From Nocardioides jensenii JCM 1364 = NBRC 14755 (GTDB lineage Bacteria; Actinomycetota; Actinomycetes; Propionibacteriales; Nocardioidaceae): DNA of 64,000 bases. The number at the start of each line of letters is the position of its first letter. Positions within the stretch are counted from its first letter, which is position 1. This document shows positions 1-9,087 of this stretch, in pieces. The notes beneath the pieces were generated by a model. It did not search any database and had not been told where the DNA came from. It saw nothing but the letters and a program-made list of their open reading frames with translations. The stretch is from contig NZ_BCRJ01000046.1 of NCBI RefSeq assembly GCF_001552535.1, positions 1 to 64,000 of the forward strand, in the 5' to 3' direction. A program made the translations under genes and the position numbers.

Positions 1-547
1 CCAGCCACTCGAGTGCGTCGCGGTGACGACCTTCCGCGGACAGGGCGAGTCCGTGCAGGGTCCGGAGCCGGTCCAGGCGCCGGGCTGCCTCCCGGCGTAC
101 CTCACCCAGGGGCCCGTTGTCGTCGTCGGCCGCGAGGACCATTCCGACCAGTGGCGTGGTCGCGGCGCTCGTGCGGCCGGCATCGCCCCCGCGCCAGGCG
201 TCGGCGGCGGAGTGCGCGGCCACGGCGAGGACCCGGGCATCGACCGGGCACTCGCCCAAGGCGTACCCCTCACCGGCACGCACGACGAGCTCCCCCGAGG
301 TGTGCGCGCGGGTGCGGGAGACCAGCACCTGGAGCGCCTTGGCCGGGTTGGCCGGGACGTCCTCACCCCAGACCGCGTCGATGAGACCGTGGGTGGTGAC
401 CGAGCGTGGTGCCTGGAGCACCAGGGCGGCGAGCAAGGCATGGCCGCGGTCGCCGGGCAGTGGTGTTCCGTGCCAGCTCACCTCGCCGAGCAGGCTGAGC
501 CCCTGCTCGGTGAGGTCGGCCGGAACGATCGCCGCCCGGGCGTTCAC
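1..547 (-). CDS. SARP/BTAD-type transcriptional regulator, C-terminus beyond window edge
   Basis: Seen on the minus strand only as the first 182 codons. The start is GTG at 545-547; a TGA (560-562) stands in frame just upstream, so no longer start is possible. The N-terminal ~100 residues read as an OmpR-type winged helix (LIDAVWGEDVPANPAKALQ, then VSRTR). They run into an alpha-helical stretch typical of bacterial transcriptional activation domains (EVRREAARRLDRLRTLHG). SARP-like regulators bind direct repeats upstream of target operons; larger ones add an ATPase and TPR repeats. It starts 24 bp after pheT ends, so read-through from pheST is possible, though a functional link is unlikely. 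The targets cannot be told. Confidence 0.7.
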   Translation of the reverse strand, partial: MNARAAIVPADLTEQGLSLLGEVSWHGTPLPGDRGHALLAALVLQAPRSVTTHGLIDAVWGEDVPANPAKALQVLVSRTRAHTSGELVVRAGEGYALGECPVDARVLAVAAHSAADAWRGGDAGRTSAATTPLVGMVLAADDDNGPLGEVRREAARRLDRLRTLHGLALSAEGRHRDALEWL

Positions 548-571
548 GACGACCGCGGCTCAGCCTGGGGC

Positions 572-3097
572 TCACGCACGCTGGACGGCTCCGGTCCGTT
601 CTGCGGCCAGGGCCACGGCCGCGTCCCGGGCGGCACCGGCCTCACCCTCCTTGAGGGTGCGGTCGGGAGCCCGGAACCGCAGGGCGAAGGCCAAGGACTT
701 CTTGCCCTCGCCGATCTGCTCGCCGGCGAACACGTCGAACAATCGCACCGACTCGAGCAGATCGCCGGCACCTTCGCGGAGCGCGGCCTCGACCTCGGCC
801 GAGGGAATCGAGCCGTCGACGACCAGGGCGACGTCTTCCTTGGCGACCGGGTACGACGTGAAGTGCGGGCTGGGCGTGACGGCCTGGGCCAGGCTCAGCA
901 GCGCGTCGAGGTCGATCTCGGCGGCAGCCGAACGGTCAGGGACGCCATAGGCCTTGCAGACCTTGGGGTGCAGCTCGCCGGCGTGGCCCAGCACGGTCGC
1001 CCCGACCCGGATCTCGGCACAGCGACCGGGGTGCCAGGGCGCGACTGCCGCGGCCGACACCTCGATCTGGACGCCCAGAGCCTCGGCGACCTCGCGGACC
1101 GCGCCGATGGCGTCGGCCCAGGAACCCTGACGCCCCTCGCCCCACCAACCCGGACGCTCGCGTTGACCGGTGACGGCCAGGGCGAGGTGCTGCGGCTGGT
1201 GCGGGACCGCCTTCTCGATCGCGGCCCACTCCTCGTCGGTCGGCCGACGGTCGACCCCGAGGATCGGCGCCTTCTCGTCGCCGGTCGGCAGGAACACCAG
1301 GCCGGTCTCGAAGAGAGACGTGTCGGCGTTGCCGCGACCCACGTTGAGTCCGAGCGAGCGGAGCACGCCGGGCAGCAGCGAGGTGGCCAGCTGTGGCTCC
1401 TCGGCGTTGAGCGGGTTGGCCATCCGGATCGTACGACGACGCTCGTCGTCGGCGGGCAGTCCGAGGTTGGCCCAGTCGGAGTCGCCGACGAACGGGTAGC
1501 TGATCGTCTCGGTCCACCCGGCTCCGGCCAGCACCAGGCCGACGCGTCGACGCAGCTTCTGCGCCAGCGGCAGCCCGCGCCCGGAGGGCGCCGGCGGCAG
1601 CACCGAGGGCACCATGTCGTAGCCGACGATGCGGGCGACCTCTTCGACCAGGTCGAACGGGTCGCTCATGTCGGGGCGCCACGGCGGCACGGTGGCGGTG
1701 AGGCTCTCACCGTCAACGGCCACCGCGCAGCCGACCTTCTCGAGGTTGGCCACGGCTGTCTCGGCGCTGATCTCCATGCCGGTGACACGGGCAGGGAGAT
1801 CGGTGGCCGCGGTGACGGTACGCCGAGCCGGCGCCTCACCGACCACGGTCACGCCGGCATCGGCGGTGGCGCCACCGAGCTCGACCATCAGCTCGACCAC
1901 CCGGTCGGCGGCAGCGGCGGGCAGCTCCGGGTCGACACCGCGCTCGAAGCGCTTGGACGCCTCGGAGGGCAGCTTGTGGCGGCGCTCGGTGCGGAAGATC
2001 GAGACGGCGTCGAAGTGAGCGGCCTCGATGACCACGTCGGTGGTCGTCTCCGACAGCTCGGTGGTCTCGCCGCCCATCGTGCCGGCGATGCCGATCGGGC
2101 CGGAGTCGTCGGTGATCAACAGGTCTCCTGATGGTCCCGGGCTGAGCTTGCGCTTCTGTCCGTCGAGCGTGGTGAGCCGCTCGCCCTCGGTGGCGCGCCG
2201 GACCCGGATCGCCCCGGTCAGCTTGGCGCGGTCGTAGCCGTGGATCGGCTGGCCCAGCTCGAGCATCACGTAGTTGGTGATGTCGACGCCCAGCGAGATG
2301 GGACGCATGCCGGCCGCGGTGAGCCGCTTGACCATCCAGTCCGGGGTCGGTGCGGTCGGGTCGAAGCCGGTCACGCTGCGGGCCACGAAGACCGGGCAGC
2401 CCCCGGCGTCGTCGACCACGACCGGGTGTCCGTCGCCGTTGGCTGCCGGCACGTCGCGGTCGGCGGGGTCGCGGAAGGGCACGTCGAAGCCGATGCCGGC
2501 CTCACGCGCGATGCCGCGCAGGGAGAGGGCGTAGGCCCGGTCGGGGTTGATCTCGAACTCGATCACCGAGTCGAACATGTCGAGGACGGCGAATGCGTCG
2601 TCACCGGGCTGTACTGGCTCTGCGGGCTGACCGTCGCCAGGAGCGCCGGCGTCGGCTGGCAGCACGATGATGCCGTCATGGTCTTCACCCAGGCCGAGCT
2701 CGCGCGAGGAGCAGATCATGCCGGCCGAGATGTGGCCGTAGGTCTTGCGCGCGGAGATCTCGAAGTTGCCCGGCAGCACGGCGCCGGGCAGGCAGACCAC
2801 GACGAGGTCGCCCTCGACGAAGTTGTGGGCGCCGCAGATGATGCCCTGCGGCTCACCGGTGCCGTTGGCGTCACCGACGTCGACGGTGCACCAGTTGATC
2901 ACCTTGCCGTTCTTCTGCGGCTCCTTCTCGATGGTCAGCACGCGCCCGACCACCAGGGGCCCGGTGATGGCGTCGGCCGGGGTGATCAGGGCCTCGAGCT
3001 TGAGGCCGAGCATGGTCAGTGTGGCGGCGAGCTCGTCGGCGGTGACCTGCTCGGGCAGGTCGACGTACTCGCGGATCCAGGAAACAGGTGCTTTCAC
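572..3097 (-). CDS. pheT: Phenylalanine-tRNA ligase beta subunit
   Basis: Beta chain of the cytoplasmic alpha2-beta2 phenylalanyl-tRNA synthetase, which charges tRNA-Phe. The 841 residues are full length for the long bacterial form. Order seen: N-terminal MKAPVSWIREYVDLP; tRNA-binding OB fold (~40-155, with GIICGAHNF and ISARKTYGHISAGMICSSRELG); B3/B4 editing region (~210-370, with GGCPVFVARSVTGFDP and ELGQPIHGYD); B5 domain (~400-480); catalytic-like core; FDX-ACB anticodon-binding domain (~745-840, FTSYPVAKEDVALVV). The start is GTG at 3095-3097, only 3 bp after the pheS stop, so the two subunits are co-transcribed and probably translationally coupled. Confidence 0.96.
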   Translation of the reverse strand: MKAPVSWIREYVDLPEQVTADELAATLTMLGLKLEALITPADAITGPLVVGRVLTIEKEPQKNGKVINWCTVDVGDANGTGEPQGIICGAHNFVEGDLVVVCLPGAVLPGNFEISARKTYGHISAGMICSSRELGLGEDHDGIIVLPADAGAPGDGQPAEPVQPGDDAFAVLDMFDSVIEFEINPDRAYALSLRGIAREAGIGFDVPFRDPADRDVPAANGDGHPVVVDDAGGCPVFVARSVTGFDPTAPTPDWMVKRLTAAGMRPISLGVDITNYVMLELGQPIHGYDRAKLTGAIRVRRATEGERLTTLDGQKRKLSPGPSGDLLITDDSGPIGIAGTMGGETTELSETTTDVVIEAAHFDAVSIFRTERRHKLPSEASKRFERGVDPELPAAAADRVVELMVELGGATADAGVTVVGEAPARRTVTAATDLPARVTGMEISAETAVANLEKVGCAVAVDGESLTATVPPWRPDMSDPFDLVEEVARIVGYDMVPSVLPPAPSGRGLPLAQKLRRRVGLVLAGAGWTETISYPFVGDSDWANLGLPADDERRRTIRMANPLNAEEPQLATSLLPGVLRSLGLNVGRGNADTSLFETGLVFLPTGDEKAPILGVDRRPTDEEWAAIEKAVPHQPQHLALAVTGQRERPGWWGEGRQGSWADAIGAVREVAEALGVQIEVSAAAVAPWHPGRCAEIRVGATVLGHAGELHPKVCKAYGVPDRSAAAEIDLDALLSLAQAVTPSPHFTSYPVAKEDVALVVDGSIPSAEVEAALREGAGDLLESVRLFDVFAGEQIGEGKKSLAFALRFRAPDRTLKEGEAGAARDAAVALAAERTGAVQRA

Positions 3098-3100
3098 GGG

Positions 3101-4213
3101 TCAGATCTCAATTCCGAAGGGCTGGGCGAAACGGACGTCGCCCTCGAAGAAGTCGCGCATGTCGTCCGCACCGTGGCGGAACATCAGGGTGCGGTCGATG
3201 CCCATGCCGAACGCGAAGCCGGTGTACTTCTCGGGGTCGACGCCGCAGGCGATGAGCACGCGCGGGTTCACGACACCGCAGCCACCCCATTCGATCCAGC
3301 CCTCGCCGCGACAGGTGCGGCAGGTGTCGGAGCCCTCGTCGTTCGCACCCGTGCCGCGGCACACGAAGCAGACCAGGTCGACCTCGGCCGACGGCTCGGT
3401 GAACGGGAAGTACGACGGCCGGAACCGGGTGGTGATGCCCTCGCCGAACATGGCCGTGGCGAAGTGGTCGAGCGAGCCCTTGAGGTGGGCCATCGTGATG
3501 CCCTCGTCGATGACCAGGCCCTCGACCTGGTGGAAGACGGGCGAGTGCGTCGCGTCGATCTCATCGGTGCGGTAGACCCGGCCCGGGCACACGACGTAGA
3601 TCGGAGGCTCACGGGTCAGCATGGTGCGGGCCTGCACCGGGGACGTGTGCGTGCGCAGCACCAGCGCGGCCTCGGCGGGCTCGAGCCAGAAGGTGTCCTG
3701 CATCGTGCGCGCGGGGTGGTCCGCGCCCATGTTGAGGGCGTCGAAGTTGAGCCACTCGGCCTCGACCTGCGGACCCTCGGCGACCTCCCAGCCCATCGCG
3801 ACGAACACGTCGGCAATGCGCTCGGACATCATCGTGATCGGGTGCCGGGCACCCGTCACCGTGCGGTCGGTCGGCAGGGTGACGTCGACGGTCTCCTCGA
3901 CGAGCATGCGCTCCTCGTGCTCGGCCTCCAGCACGGCGAGTCGCTCTCCGAGTGCCTTGTTGACCAGCCCGCGGGCCTGGCCCACGCGGGCACCGGCCTC
4001 CTTGCGGGCCTGGGGCGGCAGCGCACCGATCTCGCGGTTGGCCAGGGCCAGCGGGGACCGGTCACCGGCGTGCTCGAGGCGCACCTGCTTGAGTGCCTCG
4101 AGGTCCGCGGCCGCGGCAATGGCGGCGATCGCGGCGTCGCGCTGGGCTTCGACCTCGTCGGCACGCAACGGCGTGACCTCGACAGGGTCGTATTCGGTGT
4201 TGGGTCCCGACAT
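3101..4213 (-). CDS. pheS: Phenylalanine-tRNA ligase alpha subunit
   Basis: Catalytic alpha chain of phenylalanyl-tRNA synthetase, a class II enzyme. The 370 residues begin with the coiled-coil arm (~20-110, rich in Ala/Glu/Arg) used in tRNA binding. The class II core follows: the [20 protein letters not shown] segment, motif 2 around [15 protein letters not shown] and [19 protein letters not shown], and motif 3 [20 protein letters not shown] near the C-terminus. [13 protein letters not shown] cysteines sit in the insertion ahead of motif 3, as in other actinobacteria. ATG start at 4213. First gene of the pheS-pheT pair; 92 bp separate it from the upstream kinase remnant. Confidence 0.97.
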   Translation of the reverse strand: MSGPNTEYDPVEVTPLRADEVEAQRDAAIAAIAAAADLEALKQVRLEHAGDRSPLALANREIGALPPQARKEAGARVGQARGLVNKALGERLAVLEAEHEERMLVEETVDVTLPTDRTVTGARHPITMMSERIADVFVAMGWEVAEGPQVEAEWLNFDALNMGADHPARTMQDTFWLEPAEAALVLRTHTSPVQARTMLTREPPIYVVCPGRVYRTDEIDATHSPVFHQVEGLVIDEGITMAHLKGSLDHFATAMFGEGITTRFRPSYFPFTEPSAEVDLVCFVCRGTGANDEGSDTCRTCRGEGWIEWGGCGVVNPRVLIACGVDPEKYTGFAFGMGIDRTLMFRHGADDMRDFFEGDVRFAQPFGIEI

Positions 4214-4279
4214 GACTGCCTTCCGGGAAAGAGGGTGTGGCCAAGGGCAAGTCTAGGAAGTACGGCGCAACTCCCGCGA

Positions 4280-4303
4280 CCGGGTTTGGATTGTCGAACC
4301 CGG
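4280..4303 (-). terminator. Hairpin between kinase remnant and pheS
   Basis: A perfect 7-bp stem, CCGGGTT with AACCCGG, and a 10-nt loop directly follow the kinase stop codon on the minus strand. There is no clear T-run after it. It may end kinase transcription or be part of the pheS leader; the sequence does not decide. Confidence 0.4.
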
Positions 4304-4305
4304 CG

Positions 4306-5361
4306 CTACATCTGTCGGCGGTCGTCCTGGGGCCAGGCGATGGAGATCCGGGCTCCGCCCGCCGGCGAGTCGTCGATCGTGAGGACCCCTCCGTGGGCAC
4401 GCACGAGTCCGTTGACGATGTACATCCCCAGACCCGACCCACCGCGCTCGCCGTGCTTCCAGAACTTGGTGAACACCCGGCGCCGCATCTCCTCGGGGAT
4501 GCCGTCGCCCTCGTCGTCGACGGTGAGCAGGACCCCGGAGAAGTCGGCCTCGGCGGGGAGCGCCGCGAGGGAGACGCTGACCACTCCCTCGCCGTGACGG
4601 ATGCCGTTCTCGATCAGGTTGGTGATCACCTGGGTGAACTTGTCGGGGTCGACGTGCGCCTCGGGCAACGGCCGGCTGACCAGCAGGACGACCGGCCGCG
4701 AGGTGCCCGCCCGCACGGACTCCACCACGCGTTGCACAAGCACCTCGAGGTCGGCCGGCCGCGGGAACAGCGACAACCTGCCGGTGTCGATGCGGGCGAC
4801 GTCGAGGAGCTCCGCGATCAACCGGCTCAGACGGTCGGAGTCGGCGTTGACCGTGGTCAGCATCAGTTTCTTCTGCTCGTCGTTGAGCTTGTCCTACCGG
4901 TTCAACAGGGCCTGGACGAAACCCTTCACGCCGGTCAGCGGGGAACGGATCTCGTGGGCGACCGTGGCGACCAGGTCGGAGCGTTCCCGGTCGAGCCGGG
5001 CTCGACCGCGACCCGATCGCAGGCTGACCGCGACCCGCTGCACCGGCTCGGCCAGGCTGGGCCGCACGATGCGGGCGTTGACCAGCACCTCGGTGCCGTT
5101 GGGCAGCACCCACGGCTGCTCGGGTACGCCGGTGCGGGTGGCAAGGCCGACGTACGGCTGGTTGCGGTCACACCAGGTCAGGCCCGACTTGTCCTGCAGC
5201 ACCAGCGCGTCGGCCAGCTTGGCGCCGATCAGCTCGTCGGCCGAGCCGGCGCCCAGCATGCGCACCGCCTCCGCGTTGGCGAACAGCACGACCTGGTCGG
5301 CTCCGGCGACCACGACGCCGTCGGGCAGCTGGTCGAGGGTCTCGCGGGCGGTCTGGTCCAC
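4306..5361 (-). pseudogene. PAS-domain sensor histidine kinase split by an in-frame TAG
   Basis: One reading frame of 352 codons (GTG start at 5361) encodes a soluble kinase: a PAS domain (~5-105), the phosphoacceptor H-box VATVAHEIRSPLTGVKGFV (~135), then an HATPase with N-box QVITNLIENGIRHG, G1 VDDEGDGIP and G2 GGSGLGMYIVNG. The frame is broken once, at codon 156, by TAG (4894-4896). Around it the sequence reads ...ALLNR, stop, DKLNDEQKKLM with no shift in frame. Related kinases usually carry Trp at this linker position, so a TGG to TAG change is the simplest reading. No transmembrane segment is seen. It is either a recent pseudogene, a suppressed stop or a base-call error. The 185-codon ATPase part could start again at the ATG at 4863 but would lack the histidine. 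No response regulator gene is adjacent. Confidence 0.8.
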
Positions 5362-5419
5362 ACCGCGAGGCTATAGCGTCAGGGGCGTCGGCGGGCGCCG
5401 CCGACAGGACGCACGCGGC

Positions 5420-6235
5420 TCAGCGGTGCGCGCGGGCGGAGGCGTAGAGGCAGACTGCGGCCGCAGTGGAGAGGTTGAGACTCTCCGCACGGCCGGTGAT
5501 CGGGATGCGCACCCGGTGGTCGGCCAGGGCGGCCAGCTCCTCGGGCAGCCCCCAGGCCTCGTTGCCGAACAGCCACGCGGTCGGCCCGGTCAGCAGCTCG
5601 TCGGCCTCGAACAGGTCGAGCTCTCCGGCACCGTCGGCGGCCAGCACCACGAGCCCGGCACGCTGGGCGCGGCGTACGGCGTCCGCTGGGTCGTCGACGA
5701 CCGAGATCGGGACGTGGAAGAGACTGCCGACCGTGGCCCGGACCGTCTTCGGGTTGTGCGCGTCGACGGAGCTGCCGGCCAGGACCACGGCGTCGACACC
5801 GACTGCGTCACTGGTGCGGATCACCGTGCCGGCGTTGCCGGGGTCGCGGACGTCGGCGCAGATCGAGACGAGACGGGGTTCGCCGTCGAGCACGTGGTCG
5901 GCGGGCCGGTCCACGAACCGGCAGACCGCGATCACCCCGGCCGGATTGACCGCGTCGGACAGTGAGGCCAGAGCGCGTTCGTCGACCGGGGTCCAGGCGA
6001 CGTCGTGAACGATCGCGTTGGCCCGCAGCTCGGCGTACCGGGTGCTCGCCTCCGGGGTGGCGAAGACCTCGACCACGCAGCCGGTCAGGGACAACGCGCC
6101 CTCCACCGCCTTGGGGCCGTCGGCCAGGAAGAGCCGGTGCTCGGAGCGAAATGCACGACGGGCGAGCCTCCGCGCGTTCTTGACCCGTGCGTTGCCGCTC
6201 GTGAGCGGGGTCGGGTCACAGCGGAAGCTCGCCAC
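5420..6235 (-). CDS. TrmH/SpoU family RNA 2'-O-methyltransferase
   Basis: SAM-dependent methylase of the SPOUT superfamily, probably acting on 23S rRNA ribose 2'-OH. The 271 residues have an N-terminal RNA-binding part (NARVKNARRLARRAFR, then FLADGPKAVEGAL) and the knotted catalytic domain with its three motifs: VRDPGNAGTVIRTSDAVG (~140), WLFGNEAWGLPEEL (~220) and IPITGRAESLNLSTAAAVCLY (~245). It lies 17 bp after rplT and is probably in the same transcript as infC-rpmI-rplT, an order common in actinobacteria. It resembles the avilamycin/tylosin-resistance-type methylases, but the exact target nucleotide cannot be told. Confidence 0.9.
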   Translation of the reverse strand: MASFRCDPTPLTSGNARVKNARRLARRAFRSEHRLFLADGPKAVEGALSLTGCVVEVFATPEASTRYAELRANAIVHDVAWTPVDERALASLSDAVNPAGVIAVCRFVDRPADHVLDGEPRLVSICADVRDPGNAGTVIRTSDAVGVDAVVLAGSSVDAHNPKTVRATVGSLFHVPISVVDDPADAVRRAQRAGLVVLAADGAGELDLFEADELLTGPTAWLFGNEAWGLPEELAALADHRVRIPITGRAESLNLSTAAAVCLYASARAHR

Positions 6236-6252
6236 GTCAGTGAACGAGACGC

Positions 6253-6645
6253 TCAGGCAGTCGCGTCTTCGCGGGGCGCGTTGACGTCCTCGGGAAGGGC
6301 CGCCTTGGCGACCTCGACCAGGGCGAGGAACGCCGGGGCGTCGTTGACGGCGAGGTCGGCCAGGATCTTGCGGTCGACCTCGACCTCAGCGGCCTTCAGG
6401 CCCTGGATGAAGCGGTTGTAGGTGAGGCCGTTCGCGCGGGCAGCGGCGTTGATGCGCTGGATCCACAGCTTGCGGAACTCGCCCTTCTTGGCCTTGCGGT
6501 CACGGTAGCTGTAGACCAGCGAGTGGGTGACCTGCTCCTTGGCCTTGCGGTAGAGGCGCGAGCGCTGCCCCCGGTAGCCGGATGCGCGCTCGAGGACTAC
6601 CCGGCGCTTCTTGTGGGCGTTGACCGCCCGCTTGACGCGTGCCAC
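6253..6645 (-). CDS. rplT: 50S ribosomal protein L20
   Basis: Large-subunit protein that binds 23S rRNA early in assembly and in many bacteria represses its own operon. The 130-residue protein starts [15 protein letters not shown] from GTG at 6643-6645, preceded on the minus strand by an AAGGAG-like site. It has the invariant [15 protein letters not shown] and [14 protein letters not shown] stretches. An acidic Ala/Glu-rich tail (~115-130) is typical of actinobacterial L20. It is 79 bp downstream of rpmI in the infC-rpmI-rplT operon. Confidence 0.97.
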   Translation of the reverse strand: MARVKRAVNAHKKRRVVLERASGYRGQRSRLYRKAKEQVTHSLVYSYRDRKAKKGEFRKLWIQRINAAARANGLTYNRFIQGLKAAEVEVDRKILADLAVNDAPAFLALVEVAKAALPEDVNAPREDATA

Positions 6646-6724
6646 TGTCTTACTCCTTGTTGCTCGAAAAGTTGGGGGATGCGGTGCCCGCCGATCGGGG
6701 CGGGGTCACCAGCCGAAGTCGGTC

Positions 6725-6919
6725 TCAGAGACCCAGCATCTTCTTGGCGGACTTGACGTCAGCCTTGGCCAGCTCGACGGTGCCGGTCATCCGGCGGGTC
6801 ACCTTGGACGGCTTCTTCTCGAGGTTGTGGCGCTTGCCGGCCTTCTCGCGAAGGATCTTGCCGGTGCCGGTCACGCGGAAGCGCTTCTTGGCACCGGAGT
6901 GCGTCTTGTTCTTCGGCAT
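6725..6919 (-). CDS. rpmI: 50S ribosomal protein L35
   Basis: Small basic large-subunit protein of 64 residues, the usual length. It begins [20 protein letters not shown] and continues with the [11 protein letters not shown] segment, both diagnostic of L35. ATG start at 6919, with a purine-rich AGAGAGC stretch upstream. It lies between infC (62 bp upstream) and rplT. Confidence 0.97.
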   Translation of the reverse strand: MPKNKTHSGAKKRFRVTGTGKILREKAGKRHNLEKKPSKVTRRMTGTVELAKADVKSAKKMLGL

Positions 6920-6981
6920 CTCTCTGCTCTCTGTCTCTGGATCTGGTGAACGTGTGGGGTCCGGTCGGGCTCGACCTGGAC

Positions 6982-7665
6982 TCAGGCCTCGATCTCGGGA
7001 TCGAGGTTCTCGGAGCGCTTGCGCTCCTTCTTCTGGGCCACGGGCTTGGTGCCGGCGGAGGCCTTGCGGAACGAGGACTCCTCGGCCTCGCCTGCGGCGC
7101 GCTCGGCGGCCTTGGTCTCCTTCTCGGCCTGCATCTCGACCTTGGCGTCGGCCTTCTTGCGGTGCGGACCGAGCACCATGATCATGTTGCGGCCGTCCTG
7201 CTTGGGTGAGCTCTCGACGAAGCCCAGCTCCTCGACGTCCTCGGCCAGACGCTGGAGCAGGCGGAAGCCGAGCTCGGGGCGGTGCTGCTCACGACCGCGG
7301 AACATGATCGTGATCTTGACCTTGTCGCCGGCCTTGAGGAAGCGGACGACGTGGCCCTTCTTCGTCTCGTAGTCGTGCGCGTCGATCTTGGGACGAAGCT
7401 TCATCTCCTTGATGATCACGTTCGTCTGGTTGCGTCGGGCTTCACGGGCCTTCTGGGCGTTCTCGTACTTGAACTTCCCGTAGTCCATGAGCTTGCAGAC
7501 GGGCGGCTTGCCCTGGGGCGCGATCTCGACGAGGTCGAGGTCTGCCTCCTGGGCAAGGCGCAGCGCGTCAGCCGTCGGCACGATGCCGACGGTCTCGCCG
7601 TTGGGTCCAACGAGCCGGACCTCGGAAACCCGGATCCGGTCGTTGATGCGCAGCTCTGTGCTGAT
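6982..7665 (-). CDS. infC: Translation initiation factor IF-3 (ATC start)
   Basis: IF-3 binds the 30S subunit and proofreads the initiator tRNA/start-codon match. The core ([13 protein letters not shown], then the [16 protein letters not shown] linker and the C-terminal domain with [12 protein letters not shown]) matches the family. A basic, charged tail (~180-227) is usual in actinobacteria. The start is taken as ATC at 7663-7665, because AGGAGG sits 4 nt upstream and conservation begins at exactly this codon. The frame stays open upstream to 7902, but that extension would run through the leader hairpin and has no IF-3 features. Length 227 codons. IF-3 discriminates against non-AUG starts, so a rare start codon lets it limit its own synthesis. 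First gene of infC-rpmI-rplT. Confidence 0.93.
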   Translation of the reverse strand: MSTELRINDRIRVSEVRLVGPNGETVGIVPTADALRLAQEADLDLVEIAPQGKPPVCKLMDYGKFKYENAQKAREARRNQTNVIIKEMKLRPKIDAHDYETKKGHVVRFLKAGDKVKITIMFRGREQHRPELGFRLLQRLAEDVEELGFVESSPKQDGRNMIMVLGPHRKKADAKVEMQAEKETKAAERAAGEAEESSFRKASAGTKPVAQKKERKRSENLDPEIEA

Positions 7666-7675
7666 GGGTCCTCCT
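7663..7675 (-). promoter_or_regulatory. infC ribosome binding site and ATC start
   Basis: On the minus strand AGGAGG (7675-7670) is followed after ACCC by ATC AGC ACA GAG. No ATG, GTG or TTG occurs at a suitable distance. Rare infC start codons are a known basis of IF-3 autoregulation. Confidence 0.8.
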
Positions 7676-7730
7676 GGGGACGATGGTGCAGATCTGTGGA
7701 TGGAACGAATTCGCCCTTGTGGAACGAAAA

Positions 7731-7761
7731 TGGGCTTCCGCTCATTCCAAGCGGAAGCCCA
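7731..7761 (-). terminator. Attenuator-like hairpin in the infC leader
   Basis: A perfect 11-bp inverted repeat (TGGGCTTCCGC with GCGGAAGCCCA) closes a 9-nt loop and is followed on the minus strand by TTTTCGTT. It lies ~65 nt ahead of the infC ribosome site, the layout of an intrinsic terminator controlling the IF3-L35-L20 operon. A GGTGCA at 7685-7690 can pair with TGCACC at 7779-7784, a possible alternative fold. The rest of the 363-bp leader (7762-8028) shows no gene; a minus-strand TAGTCT at 7943-7948 is a weak -10 candidate. Confidence 0.6.
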
Positions 7762-8028
7762 GTCTCCAGATGCACAGGTGCACCACGCGTCTCCATGTCT
7801 GCGCCACGGCGTACGCCGCGCAGATCTGGTTCTGCGGACCGGACCCGACGACCTCGCGGTCGATGCGGGTGGGAAGTCGAAACCTCCGCTTGTCTGATCC
7901 ACTCCACCATGAGGTCATGGCGATGCAGATCGGTCGAACGACAGACTACTCGCCCTGCGACCACTCCCCCAAATCGCTTGCGGCCCACCCTTCTCGGGCC
8001 GGGCCCGATCTGGTGCGGTGAAGGTCGG

Positions 8029-8556
8029 TCAGTCTTCGCCCGGCTGCAGCCACGCAGAGCGACCGGAGACCTCGACGAGCTGCCAGCCGTTGGCCACGCC
8101 CAGCAGGTCATCGCCCTCGATCACGAACGTCACCGGCCCGGCGATGTCGATGACCAGCGCCGAGGCCTGGTCCTGGATCGCCGACTGGGCGGCCGCCTGC
8201 GCGGGCACCACCACCGGGCGCGCCTCGCGGTTCCAGGCGGTCAGCTGCTCGGTTCCGGTGAACGCCAGCAGCGCCATCCGGCCGTCCGCCCCCTCCATCA
8301 GCACCGCCGCCATGTCGCTGGACTTGTCGTGGGCCAGCCCGCGGTCGTCGTACTCCACCTCGCCGAGGAGTGCCACCACCGGAACCAGCAGGCGGGAGGA
8401 CTGCAGCACGGCCAATGCCTCGGCGTACCTGCTGTGATCGCCGGCGTACGCCGTCAGTGCGGTGCCGACCTGCGGGAACTGGCTGCCGTCGTCGTCGGGG
8501 AAGGACGATTCGAGGATTCTGGCACCGGCGAAACGGTCGGGGTTCGGAGTGGTCAT
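8029..8556 (-). CDS. SseB N-terminal-domain protein
   Basis: Cytoplasmic protein of 175 residues resembling the SseB family N-terminal domain, whose role is unknown in actinobacteria. Features seen are an opening FAGARILESSFPDDDGSQFPQVG, then LLVPVVALLGEVEYD, a segment with LMEGADGRMALLAFTGTEQL, and an all-beta end with ALVIDIAGPVTFVIEGDDL. ATG start at 8556 with a good divergent intergenic space (99 bp) to the plus-strand gene at 8656. The stop lies ~360 bp before infC. No signal peptide or membrane segment. Confidence 0.75.
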   Translation of the reverse strand: MTTPNPDRFAGARILESSFPDDDGSQFPQVGTALTAYAGDHSRYAEALAVLQSSRLLVPVVALLGEVEYDDRGLAHDKSSDMAAVLMEGADGRMALLAFTGTEQLTAWNREARPVVVPAQAAAQSAIQDQASALVIDIAGPVTFVIEGDDLLGVANGWQLVEVSGRSAWLQPGED

Positions 8557-8655
8557 GGTGATGCCAGCCTAGGGGGCATTCCCGGGCAGCGACCGGTTGG
8601 GCGACCCGCGCCGCCGGGAAGAGCAATGTCACCGGGGATGTGAAATGCTGGGGTC

Positions 8656-9087
8656 ATGTCGGACGTGAGCTGGATGGCGCTGGCCGTGGCCTTGACCGTG
8701 TGTGGCGGCCTGTGGACCTGGTACGCCGCGCGCAACCGGGGCGCCGCATCGGCGACCCGGGGTGCCGCGCTGACCTTGCTGCCCGGTGCGGCCTACCTCA
8801 CCGGAACCCTCGAGATGTTCGGCGAGATCTCGTCGTCGGTCGCCGACTGGGCCACCGGATTCGTGTTCAGCCCCCTGGTCTGGCTCGGCATCGCGATGGC
8901 GGGGGTCGCCGTGGTGCTCTTCGGCGTCTCCGGGCGACTCTCCGGCAGCGGCGAGGAAGCACCGAAGCCGAAGCCGTCGCGCAAGGAGCGCAAGGCGCTG
9001 CCGCCCTCCTCCCAGAAGGGTGCGCCCGCGATCGACGACGACCTGGCCGACATCGAGGCGATCCTGAAGAAGCGCGGCATCAACTGA
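8656..9087 (+). CDS. Small membrane protein with cytoplasmic basic tail
   Basis: A 143-residue protein with three hydrophobic segments (~5-22, 38-55, 70-90) and a charged C-terminal tail rich in Lys/Pro (EEAPKPKPSRKERKALPPS) that ends DLADIEAILKKRGIN. The tail motif DLADIEAILKKRGI recurs in small membrane proteins next to this operon in related actinobacteria, but no function is known to me. ATG start at 8656. The stop shares its last base with the next start (TGATG at 9085-9089), so the four genes 8656-11832 form one translationally coupled operon. Confidence 0.7.
   Translation: MSDVSWMALAVALTVCGGLWTWYAARNRGAASATRGAALTLLPGAAYLTGTLEMFGEISSSVADWATGFVFSPLVWLGIAMAGVAVVLFGVSGRLSGSGEEAPKPKPSRKERKALPPSSQKGAPAIDDDLADIEAILKKRGIN

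Noticed and set aside
23-4597. Two very long plus-strand open frames (702 and 785 codons)
   Set aside because: They lie exactly antisense to pheT and pheS, have Arg/Gly/Asp-rich composition without family motifs, and arise from the GC-rich third positions of the real genes.
4894-4896. TAG read as pyrrolysine or a programmed stop
   Set aside because: No pyrrolysine genes or recoding structure are visible; a point mutation or sequencing error is simpler.
7666-7902. N-terminal extension of infC to 306 codons
   Set aside because: It would translate the leader hairpin, lacks IF-3 similarity and ignores the AGGAGG placed 4 nt ahead of ATC.
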